From an uncultured Clostridia bacterium (GTDB lineage Bacteria > Bacillota > Clostridia > Christensenellales > Borkfalkiaceae): a stretch of 64,000 bases of DNA. Under the pieces are notes generated by a model. It had not been told where the DNA came from, made no database searches, and saw only the letters and a list, made by a program, of their open reading frames with translations. The translations under genes were made by a program, and so were the position numbers. This document shows, piece after piece, positions 41,315-48,402 of this stretch (positions within the stretch are counted from its first letter, which is position 1; each line of letters begins with the position of its first letter). Location: assembly GCA_947570625.1 (NCBI GenBank), contig CANOUP010000005.1:1-64000 (forward strand). The letters are read 5' to 3'.

Positions 41315-41533
41315 TTACTGTCCGTTTTTTTCTCTTTTAGCGGCTTCTTCTAACAATACTTTATATCCCGCTTCTATAAGACGGACTTTCGTGTAACCGT
41401 TCTTTATTAAAAATGCGTTTATTTCTTCTGCCTGTTTTCTCGGCACGCTCGTCCCCCAAACCAAACTCTTTGCTTTGCGTTCTTCTCTGTGCCGTTCTTC
41501 ATAGTTCTTATCTTTTTCCGCTCTCGGTTTCAT
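41315..41533 (-). CDS. Small basic protein, ribbon-helix-helix-like
   Basis: 72 residues with GGAGGG before the ATG. The basic N terminus (KPRAEKDKNYEERHREERK) is followed by WGTSVPRKQAEEINAFLIK and a helix, reminiscent of ribbon-helix-helix DNA-binding proteins (MobC/CopG type). It lies between the relaxase and the recombinase genes, where accessory relaxosome proteins are common. The assignment is by context and shape only. Confidence 0.6.
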   Translation of the reverse strand: MKPRAEKDKNYEERHREERKAKSLVWGTSVPRKQAEEINAFLIKNGYTKVRLIEAGYKVLLEEAAKREKNGQ

Positions 41534-41647
41534 AATACCCTCCGTAAATATATGTGTCGTATTGACACGCCTTTTTCTTATTATACGCTTTTATGGGTAT
41601 CTTGTCAACGGAATCCGATAGAGTAGTAGAACGGTATTATTGATTTT

Positions 41648-42844
41648 TTACTTCGACCACCAATTCTTTGTAGATTTAACGGGCGGTTTCGGTGCGTTCT
41701 TGCGCTCGGTTGCCGTTCGCTTTGCTTCGTCCAACTTATCCGGTGCATACTCGTTTACGAAAGCTACAAACTCTTTGTACTTCTCTAATTCGGGTATGCG
41801 CCGCTCGGCTTTCTGTAATTCGTTGAAAAGGTTTTCGCGGTCTTTGTCCGTGATTTTCTTTTCTTCTTCGAGCCGTTTATACTCGGCTGTAAGCCCGACA
41901 ATCATCTTTCGTAACTTTGTAGGCGATAAAGGGAGTTCGCCGCTCAATGCTTCGTGAAAAGCGTCTAAATATCCCTGCAACGGTTTCAATTCTTCCAACG
42001 CTTTATCTCTCGTCGCAACGGCTGTTTGCGCTTCTTGTATTACTTCTTCGGCGTGGACTTTTTCTTCTTCGAGACTTGCAAGCTCGGCTTCCTGTTTTGC
42101 CTTTTCGTATTGGTACTTCGTCGTGTGCTTTTTGTTACTTCCGACTTCGCCGCGATCCAAACCGTAGTGAACGCTTATCCGCTCATAAAAGCTGTCTTGC
42201 AAATTTCCGTAAGATAGCTGACCGCCGCGCTCACTCCAAAAGTCCGAACTGCACAGTTTCGGCTGTTCCAACGGAACGTACTCATAAATGCTTTTGCCGT
42301 GTTCGTCTTTCTTCTGAATAGGCGAGCCTTTTTCGTTCCGCAATACTTTTCCGTCTGCACCTTTCTCATAGACTTTCTTTTTGGCAGTGTCCACGATTGG
42401 TATGTAGTAGAGCTGTAAGTGTGGCGTTGTTTCATCCAAATGGATTACGGCGGACAATATGTTTTTGTCCGTTCCTTTATAGCCGATTTCTTGCAACGCA
42501 AACTCGTAACAACGATTGAAAAACTCCATTACCGCATACGGCGTTTCTTCGCCTTTCTTCCAACCGAGCCGTTCGAAGAACGCCGTATCCGAAGTGATAA
42601 TCATACCCTCGAAAGCAACGGATTTTTTCTTCTCCCGGAAGGTTGCGTTTAAGTCTTTCATTGTCTTTTTCCATTGAGCAGTAAGACCGCCTTCCGACTT
42701 CTTGAAATAGAGATTGAGCGGCGTGCGCTCGTCGTCTATATCTTCGTTGCGGTGGTGTTTACTCGTGCGTTCCGTTTCGCCGCCAATCTTTCCTGAACTA
42801 CCTTTATTAAATTGTTCTATTCTGACTACCTGATAACTTATAAT
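41648..42844 (-). CDS. Mob_Pre-type relaxase with an ATT start
   Basis: 398 residues if read from the ATT at 42844, which has GGAGG six bases upstream (42851-42855); the first ATG in frame (42661) lies 61 codons further in and would remove the conserved IISYQVVRIEQFNKGSSGKI start. The metal-binding motif is IHLDETTPHLQ, where most family members have a third His instead of Gln. A long coiled coil (about 200-330) and a basic end follow. Relaxases of this family nick oriT and lead the strand during mobilization by a helper conjugation system. No transfer ATPase is encoded here. Confidence 0.75.
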   Translation of the reverse strand: MISYQVVRIEQFNKGSSGKIGGETERTSKHHRNEDIDDERTPLNLYFKKSEGGLTAQWKKTMKDLNATFREKKKSVAFEGMIITSDTAFFERLGWKKGEETPYAVMEFFNRCYEFALQEIGYKGTDKNILSAVIHLDETTPHLQLYYIPIVDTAKKKVYEKGADGKVLRNEKGSPIQKKDEHGKSIYEYVPLEQPKLCSSDFWSERGGQLSYGNLQDSFYERISVHYGLDRGEVGSNKKHTTKYQYEKAKQEAELASLEEEKVHAEEVIQEAQTAVATRDKALEELKPLQGYLDAFHEALSGELPLSPTKLRKMIVGLTAEYKRLEEEKKITDKDRENLFNELQKAERRIPELEKYKEFVAFVNEYAPDKLDEAKRTATERKNAPKPPVKSTKNWWSK

Positions 42845-42861
42845 TTTGTTCCTCCTGCAAT

Positions 42862-43645
42862 AATTGCCCCCTGCAAGGGCGAACTTGGCTACTTGTAGCC
42901 TAGTGAGATATGGATATACTCTGCATATCCCGTTTTGTCCGTCCGAGCAGTAGTGTTTTGATTTCGTACTGTCTTGTGATTTTGCTTGCCGATTAAGGCG
43001 GTCTGATTGTCATTGAGTTTACCTCCGAATTGTTAGTTTATATCTTCGTCCACGCAAGAAAGAGTGGAATGGATACCGTAAAAAGGACACAAAAAAGCCG
43101 CTGATACTTTCAACGTAATCACCGACTTCTAACCGTATTTAGCAACTTCTCATTGCTCTATGGTGGTTAGCCATTCTATTGAATTGTAAGATTGTTATTA
43201 ACTCAAAAGATACCTCGATTATAGAAAAATTTGTAACACAAAATAGACCATCAACGCTATCCGACTTTCACATCCTCATAGGAATCTCGGATAACTCCGG
43301 CTGCACGGTTTATTGCCGCAAAACGGTACGACAATAAAAGCCTATCACGGCTCACGAATTTTGCGTACACTTAAAAAACCTTCGCTCTATCCGTAAGCTA
43401 AGGCAAGGCGGTTTTAACGCCAAAAATCTTCCGTATTCAATGAGCAATCGCTCATCGCGGAACACCTCCCCGAAGGGCAAACTACCGCTCGTTACTCTAT
43501 CGCGGTACAGTATGTATTATATCATAGACTATAAATCGGTGCAATATGTTCACCGCCCATAAACGGACGGTGAAAAAAGTTTTTATGACTTTTTTTGTCG
43601 AAACTGGAATTGGGCAGTATGTTATTAGTGCTGTTATATATCCGC
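42862..43645. other. Non-coding segment of element B
   Basis: About 780 bases with no supported gene. It begins with the block at 42895-42917 that matches element A at 31759-31781 in 22 of 23 positions. It contains a leftward GGAGG with a six-codon frame (MTIRPP) near 43015-43030, and several hairpins toward 43450-43500. Its position beside the relaxase makes it the likely oriT region. Confidence 0.5.
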
Positions 43646-43674
43646 TTGTTTTTTCGCGTCCGATATGATATAAT
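43646..43674 (+). promoter_or_regulatory. Cargo promoter of element B
   Basis: TTGTTT (43646-43651), 17 bases, TATAAT (43669-43674), followed by the shared leader ACGATAAACAGTAATTTGAG with GAGG before the GTG start. Confidence 0.75.
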
Positions 43675-43708
43675 GCTTGTACGATAAACAGTAATTTGAG
43701 GAAATGAC

Positions 43709-44314
43709 GTGAAAAACAAAACCGAAGAATCACGAGTTGCGTACAATAAAATAGCATCTGAATATGATACTTCGAAAGAAGGACAATATACCAGATTTCA
43801 TATTAAAGAACTATCTAATACAATAGATTTGAACGAAGGCGATATCGTTCTTGATGTTGCATGTGGAAATGGAACTCTGTTGAGGGAATTATCGAAGAGA
43901 GCAAAAATTCAAGCAAATGGAATAGATATATCAGAGAATATGATACTTGCCGCAAAAATGCGTTATTCCGATATGAATTTTGAGGTAAAGCCATGTTATC
44001 CACTTGAATGGAGCAATGAAAGTATTAATATTATTACGATATGTTGTGCATTTCATCATTTTGATAATCCGCAGGGATTTGTAAATGAATGTAAAAGAGT
44101 TTTAAAGAAAGACGGTACAGTGTATATAGCTGAACCTAACTTTGGAGCTATACTTAGGTTTTTTGCAAATAAATTTTGGTTTCCCTTTTCAAAAAGTGGA
44201 GATGTGAGAGTATACAGCCCAAAAGAGTTAGAGAGATTTTTTTTTAATTCCGGATTTGAAACAGTACAGGTTTATAGAAAAGATATAGGCGTGTTTCTTA
44301 AAGCTAAAAAGTAA
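43709..44314 (+). CDS. SAM-dependent methyltransferase (cargo of element B)
   Basis: 201 residues from a GTG start. Class I methyltransferase fold: AYNKIASEYD at the start, then the SAM motif VLDVACGNGTLLRELS and the acidic loop NGIDISENMI. ICCAFHHFDNP and CKRVLKKDGTVYIAEPN are the Methyltransf_11 motifs IV and post-IV. The substrate is a small molecule or unknown; this type occurs among antibiotic- or metabolite-modifying cargo but nothing here identifies the target. It is A+T-rich compared with the chromosome. Confidence 0.85.
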   Translation: MKNKTEESRVAYNKIASEYDTSKEGQYTRFHIKELSNTIDLNEGDIVLDVACGNGTLLRELSKRAKIQANGIDISENMILAAKMRYSDMNFEVKPCYPLEWSNESINIITICCAFHHFDNPQGFVNECKRVLKKDGTVYIAEPNFGAILRFFANKFWFPFSKSGDVRVYSPKELERFFFNSGFETVQVYRKDIGVFLKAKK

Positions 44315-44347
44315 CAACAAATTTCAATTTAGCGGAGTAACGCAAAT

Positions 44348-45010
44348 ATGATAGATATAAAAACTTGGATTAAGGATTTTACTGAGAAAGTCGAGCAAAC
44401 CTTTGCTAATCGCGTGTGGTTTATCGGCTTGCAAGGTAGTTACGGCAGAGATGAAGCAACCGCAACGAGCGATATAGATGTGGTTGTTATTCTCGACGAG
44501 TTGAGGGTGAACGACTTAAAAACTTATAGAGATATGCTCGACACTTTACCGAACAGGGATTTGATTTGCGGATTTATTTCGGGCAAAGCCGAGCTTCTGA
44601 ATTGGGAAGCAAGCGACTTGTTCCAATTCTATTACGATACTACGCCGATAAAAGGAACGCTCGATTCGCTTTTAGATAGGGTAGATAAGCAAGCCGTTAA
44701 ACGTGCTATACGAATTGGCGCGTGTAACATATACCACGCTTGCGTTCATAATTTCGTTCACGAGAAAAGCGATGATATACTACGCTCATTGTATAAGTCG
44801 GCAGTCTTTGTTATTCAAGCGGTGTGGTTTTATGAAACGGGCAAATATATCAAATCAAAGGCTGAATTGCAAAAAGCAATCAATCCACCGTCTGCCGTGC
44901 TTACAACCGCCCAAGAGTTGAAGAATGATGCAAAAGTGAAGTTGGAGGAAATGTCTGAGTTGCTACTGAATTGGGCAAAAACGATTATCGTTGGGTATAA
45001 AGAAAGATAA
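44348..45010 (+). CDS. Nucleotidyltransferase-fold protein (cargo of element B)
   Basis: 220 residues. The polymerase-beta-type motif GSYGRDEATATSDIDVVVI (around 30-48) gives the GS and DxD metal-binding residues of antibiotic nucleotidyltransferases. The C-terminal half is an all-helical domain as in ANT/HEPN-type proteins (YKSAVFVIQAVWFYETGKYI). It is similar in plan to aminoglycoside nucleotidyltransferases, but resistance activity cannot be concluded from sequence. The upstream 33 bases are a hybrid of the family's 3' block (AAATTTCAATTTA) and 5' leader (TTTAGCGGAG). Confidence 0.8.
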   Translation: MIDIKTWIKDFTEKVEQTFANRVWFIGLQGSYGRDEATATSDIDVVVILDELRVNDLKTYRDMLDTLPNRDLICGFISGKAELLNWEASDLFQFYYDTTPIKGTLDSLLDRVDKQAVKRAIRIGACNIYHACVHNFVHEKSDDILRSLYKSAVFVIQAVWFYETGKYIKSKAELQKAINPPSAVLTTAQELKNDAKVKLEEMSELLLNWAKTIIVGYKER

Positions 45011-45027
45011 ATTTCGATTTATAGTTA

Positions 45028-45060
45028 AAAGCTCTCGAACAAATTGTTCGAGAGCTTTTT
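45028..45060. terminator. Element B trailing-end terminator
   Basis: GCTCTCGAACA and TGTTCGAGAGC-type arms (45031-45055) followed by TTTTTT, preceded by AAAA. Same hairpin as in elements A and C. Confidence 0.85.
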
Positions 45061-45120
45061 TCTCGCTTGAAAGTGCAACTCTTAAAAATTTAGTTTTTTA
45101 ATTCCCTATGGGAAGTGCGC

Positions 45121-45138
45121 TTTAGGCGCGGGGGTATT
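45121..45138. terminator. Right arm of the interrupted ATPase terminator
   Basis: TTTA, GG, then CGCGGGGGTATT: the complement of 39173-39185, separated from it by element B. Confidence 0.8.
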
Positions 45139-45187
45139 ATGAAACGAAGGCTTCATAAATGCAGTGAGCCGCACTATCGTATACTTC

Positions 45188-45217
45188 TTGTTTTTTTTGC
45201 GCTAAATATGATAGAAT
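45188..45217 (+). promoter_or_regulatory. Cargo promoter of element C
   Basis: TTGTTT (45188-45193), 18 bases, TAGAAT (45212-45217), then GCGGTAAACAATAATTTAGC and GGAG, homologous to the leaders of A and B. Confidence 0.65.
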
Positions 45218-45253
45218 ATTATGCGGTAAACAATAATTTAGCGGAGAATAAAA

Positions 45254-45562
45254 ATGATAAACAATAATGACCAACCCAAGAACAATTATGTTTTGATTAA
45301 ACTGAAAAAGAAATGGAAAAAGACAGAGCGAATTACTTTGGCTATTGATTTGGTATTATTGTTTGCTTTTATATTGCTTTCAATTGTAAAACATCTTACA
45401 GATTTTAATTCAATAGCATTTTTTGTTATGGTCGTTATATTCGGTGTTATCATGCTTGCAGATTTAGTTATGCTGTTTATTAGTTGGTACAAACTTTATC
45501 GCATAAATAGTCTGATTGCGGAACAGGAAAATGAAATCATTGATAGCAACAATGATATTTAA
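45254..45562 (+). CDS. Small two-helix membrane protein (cargo of element C)
   Basis: 102 residues with GCGGAG before the ATG. A basic N terminus (IKLKKKWKKTER) and two membrane helices (LAIDLVLLFAFILLSIV and SIAFFVMVVIFGVIMLADLV) are followed by a short tail with Glu and Asn. A+T-rich. No family is recognised. Like the cargo of A it is a small membrane protein of unknown role. Confidence 0.65.
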   Translation: MINNNDQPKNNYVLIKLKKKWKKTERITLAIDLVLLFAFILLSIVKHLTDFNSIAFFVMVVIFGVIMLADLVMLFISWYKLYRINSLIAEQENEIIDSNNDI

Positions 45563-45626
45563 CCGAAGGCGTTATTATATATGAAAGTACCGTAAATTTC
45601 AATTTATCCTTCTAAACAATTTGTAA

Positions 45627-45664
45627 TAAAAAGCTCCCGGACAATTTTGTCCGAGAGCTTTTTA
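45627..45664. terminator. Element C trailing-end terminator, now ending gyrA
   Basis: GCTCCCGGACA with TGTCCGAGAGC arms and A/T runs on both sides. On the minus strand it lies about 65 bases after the gyrA stop and can replace the broken host terminator. Confidence 0.8.
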
Positions 45665-45727
45665 TTGTTGTTCGATTTTATATTCCCTATGGGAAGCGCG
45701 CTTAACCGCGCAGGGCTTTTTCTTTGA

Positions 45728-48376
45728 TTAAATTTCGTCATCGGGCGTTTCGGTTATTTCCTCTTCGCCGTCGAAGTCCTCTACTCCCTCAACCGTTTCG
45801 TCGATTTCGTCGGTTTCGTCGGTTTCGTCGGTTTCGTCCGATGCGGGTACGGGAACAATTTCGGGCGCGGTTTCTATAAGCGTTTCCGCCGCTTCGTCCT
45901 CGTCCCTTGCGGTGAGGGCGACGGTTGCAACAGCTCCGTCTTTAAGGCGCATAAGACGTACGCCCTTGGTGTTTCTGCCTATGTGCGAGATATCGGCGCA
46001 GTGCATTCTGATTATCGTTCCGCCGTCGGATATAATCATTACGTCGTCGTCGTCGGTAACCTGCTTCAAACTTACGAGGTTGCCCGTGACTTCGTTGAAT
46101 ATACCTGCCTTAATGCCCATTCCCGCCCTGCCTTGAAGCCTGTAATCTTCAAGGTCGCTCCGTTTGCCGTAGCCGTTGGAAGTTACCGTAAGAATATCCT
46201 TTTCGGGATTTACGACAAGCATATCGACAAGGCAGTCGCCGTCGGCGAGCTTCATTGCCTTAACCCCCGCGGTATCCCTGCCCATAGAGCGTATACCGCT
46301 TTCGGAGAACCTTATGCATTTGCCCGAACGCGAAGCAATCATAATTTCGTTTTTGCCCGTCGTGAAGCTTACGGACATAAGGTAATCGTCGTCGTTGAGC
46401 TTTATTGCTATTTTGCCGTTTTTGTTAATGCGGGCGAACTCGCTAAGCCTTGTCTTTTTGATAAGACCGTTATGCGTGGCAAACGCTATATAGCCCTTCT
46501 GTCCGTGCTGAACGGGCAAAAGCGTGTTGATTTTTTCGTCCTGCGTAATCTGGATAATGTTTACGATTGCCCTGCCCCTTGCGATACGCGTGGCTTCGGG
46601 AATTTCGTAAGCCCTTATGCGGTAAACCTTGCCGAGGTCGGAGAACAGCAGAATATCGTCGTGCGACGAGCAGACGAACATTCTCTCGATAAAGTCCTCG
46701 TCCTTGGGACGGTGCGCCGTAATGCCCATTCCTCCGCGGTGCTGGGCGCGGTATTCGGTTACGGGAATCCTCTTTACGTAACCCGAATGGGTCATAGAAA
46801 TTACTACCTGTTCTACGGGGATAAGGTCGGCGTCGATTATTTCGCCGTCGACGTCGACGGCAATTTCCGTCTTACGTTCGGAGGGGTACTTGCGCTTGAT
46901 TTCAAGCAGGTCTTCCTTGATTATGCCGAGCACCCTGCTTTCGTGCGCGAGAATATCCTTCAAATCGGCTATGGTGAGTTCGAGCTGATTGAGCTCTTCT
47001 TTGAGTTTGTCAACTTCGAGGTGGGACAGTCTGTACAGCCTGAGTTCGGCAACTGCGGTCGCCTGCCTTTCGTCAAGCTCGAAATTGGCGGTAAGCTTCT
47101 TTACGCAGTCCTGTTTGTCGATTGCCTTACGGCAGACTTCGACGACCTCTTCGATGCTTGCCTGCGCGATTACGAGTCCGCGCAAAATATGGGCGCGCTC
47201 CTCGGTTTTGGCAAGGTCGAACTTGGTTCTTCTTCTTATAATCTCTTTCTGGTGTTCGAGGTAGTAATAGATAAATTCGCGAAGGTTGAGAATTTTAGGC
47301 GTGCCGTCTACAAGCGCGAGCATTATAAGCCCGTCGGATATCTGTAAATTCGTGTGCTTGTAAAGGGTGTTGAGAACAACCTGCGGGGAAGCGTCCTTTT
47401 TGAGTTCGACGACTATGCGCATACCGTCGCGGTCGGACTCTTCGCGTATATCGGAAATGCCTTCCAGCTTCTTATCCTTTACCATATCCGCCATACTCTC
47501 TATGAGTTTGGCTTTGTTTACCTGATAGGGTATTTCGGAGACAACTATGCGGGTACGCGTTATATTTCCGCTTTTATACTCCTCCACTTCGCATTTGGAG
47601 CGGATTGTTATACTGCCCCTGCCCGTGCGGTAAGCCTTTTTGACACCGTTTCTGCCCATAATGAGCGCGCCCGTAGGGAAGTCGGGGGCGGGGATATACT
47701 GCATGAGCCCGTCGACGTCTATTTCGGGATTGTCAATCATTGCAACGACGCCGTCGATTACTTCGCCGAGGTTGTGGGGGGGTATGTTGGTCGCCATACC
47801 GACGGCAATACCGTCGGAGCCGTTGACGAGCATATTGGGGAAGCGCGACGGCAGTACCGTGGGCTGCATACCCGTATCGTCGAACGTGGGATAGAAGTCG
47901 ACCGTTTCTTTGTCGAGGTCGCGGAGCATTTCGGACGAGAGCTTCGAAAGCCTTGCCTCGGTATATCTCATCGCCGCGGCGGGGTCGCCGTCGACCGAAC
48001 CGAAGTTGCCGTGTCCTTCGACGAGCGGAAAGTTTATAGAGAAATCCTGCGCGAGCCTAACAAGCGCGTCGTACACCGAAAAGTCGCCGTGCGGGTGGTA
48101 TTTACCCAGACAGTCGCCGACTATACGCGCGCATTTTCTGAACGCTTTGTCGGAGTACAGACCGAGTTCGTGCATCGAGTAAAGTATACGTCTGTGAACG
48201 GGTTTAAGACCGTCCCTTACGTCGGGTATAGCACGCGATACATTAACCGCCATCGCGTAGGCTATGAACGATTTTTTAAGCTCCTCTTCGACTTCGACGT
48301 CGAGAAGCTTTGTCATTTCGAGCGTCTTTTTAAATTCTTCCGTGAGCTCGGCGCCGGTGGTATTTTTCTTTGCCAT
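45728..48376 (-). CDS. gyrA: DNA gyrase subunit A
   Basis: 882 residues. It cuts and rejoins DNA during negative supercoiling, working with GyrB. The active-site Tyr lies in [11 protein letters not shown]. The GyrA box QHRGGMG (Q-x-R-G-G-x-G type) begins the C-terminal beta-pinwheel. In the quinolone-determining region [13 protein letters not shown] has Phe at residue 99, the place of Ser83 in E. coli. The C terminus is a long acidic tail with four or five Asp-Glu-Thr units encoded by a 9-bp tandem repeat. It follows gyrB by 27 bases. Its native terminator was disrupted by element C. Confidence 0.97.
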   Translation of the reverse strand: MAKKNTTGAELTEEFKKTLEMTKLLDVEVEEELKKSFIAYAMAVNVSRAIPDVRDGLKPVHRRILYSMHELGLYSDKAFRKCARIVGDCLGKYHPHGDFSVYDALVRLAQDFSINFPLVEGHGNFGSVDGDPAAAMRYTEARLSKLSSEMLRDLDKETVDFYPTFDDTGMQPTVLPSRFPNMLVNGSDGIAVGMATNIPPHNLGEVIDGVVAMIDNPEIDVDGLMQYIPAPDFPTGALIMGRNGVKKAYRTGRGSITIRSKCEVEEYKSGNITRTRIVVSEIPYQVNKAKLIESMADMVKDKKLEGISDIREESDRDGMRIVVELKKDASPQVVLNTLYKHTNLQISDGLIMLALVDGTPKILNLREFIYYYLEHQKEIIRRRTKFDLAKTEERAHILRGLVIAQASIEEVVEVCRKAIDKQDCVKKLTANFELDERQATAVAELRLYRLSHLEVDKLKEELNQLELTIADLKDILAHESRVLGIIKEDLLEIKRKYPSERKTEIAVDVDGEIIDADLIPVEQVVISMTHSGYVKRIPVTEYRAQHRGGMGITAHRPKDEDFIERMFVCSSHDDILLFSDLGKVYRIRAYEIPEATRIARGRAIVNIIQITQDEKINTLLPVQHGQKGYIAFATHNGLIKKTRLSEFARINKNGKIAIKLNDDDYLMSVSFTTGKNEIMIASRSGKCIRFSESGIRSMGRDTAGVKAMKLADGDCLVDMLVVNPEKDILTVTSNGYGKRSDLEDYRLQGRAGMGIKAGIFNEVTGNLVSLKQVTDDDDVMIISDGGTIIRMHCADISHIGRNTKGVRLMRLKDGAVATVALTARDEDEAAETLIETAPEIVPVPASDETDETDETDEIDETVEGVEDFDGEEEITETPDDEI
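45795..45838. repeat. 9-bp tandem repeat in the gyrA tail
   Basis: TCGTCGGTT-type units repeat four to five times and encode (Asp-Glu-Thr)n in the acidic C terminus. The unit length keeps the frame, so copy number could vary without breaking the gene. Confidence 0.7.
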
Positions 48377-48402
48377 AATTTTATTCCTGCCAGATATTTA
48401 TT

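Larger units (their letters stand above)
39192..45120 (+). mobile_element. Element B: 5.9-kb mobilizable element in a terminator loop
   Basis: It is flanked by TTTA on both sides. The leading end reads CCGTAGTTCCCATAGGGAAT; the trailing end, read inward, is GCGCACTTCCCATAGGGAAT. Content in order: inward terminator, serine recombinase, TnpW-like gene, small basic gene, Mob_Pre relaxase (these four leftward), a long non-coding segment, then a rightward methyltransferase and nucleotidyltransferase pair and a terminator. The inverted arms around TTTA look like the half-sites of a serine-recombinase att site, and the target hairpin is itself an inverted repeat around TTTA. The encoded recombinase is therefore the natural candidate for its movement. 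Confidence 0.8.
45139..45700 (+). mobile_element. Element C: one-ended remnant in the gyrA terminator
   Basis: It has the family's cargo promoter, leader, one gene, the 3' block with terminator hairpin and the trailing end TTCCCTATGGGAA (45683-45695) followed by GCGCGC and TTAA. Beyond TTAA is CCGCGCAGGGC, one arm of a hairpin just after gyrA. The leading end and the partner arm GCCCTGCGCGG are not found, so the left side was lost. The exact left boundary is unknown. Confidence 0.6.

Noticed and set aside
42175..42435. Leftward frame inside the relaxase gene
   Set aside because: Out-of-frame shadow of the relaxase coding sequence.
43497..43757. 86-codon leftward frame over the cargo promoter
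   Set aside because: No ribosome binding site, covers promoter and leader of the methyltransferase gene.
39192..45120. Element B as a transposon moved by a DDE transposase, based on inverted ends and a 4-base repeat
   Set aside because: No DDE transposase is encoded; the serine recombinase inside gives a simpler explanation. The alternative (an IS-type enzyme in trans) cannot be excluded from this window.
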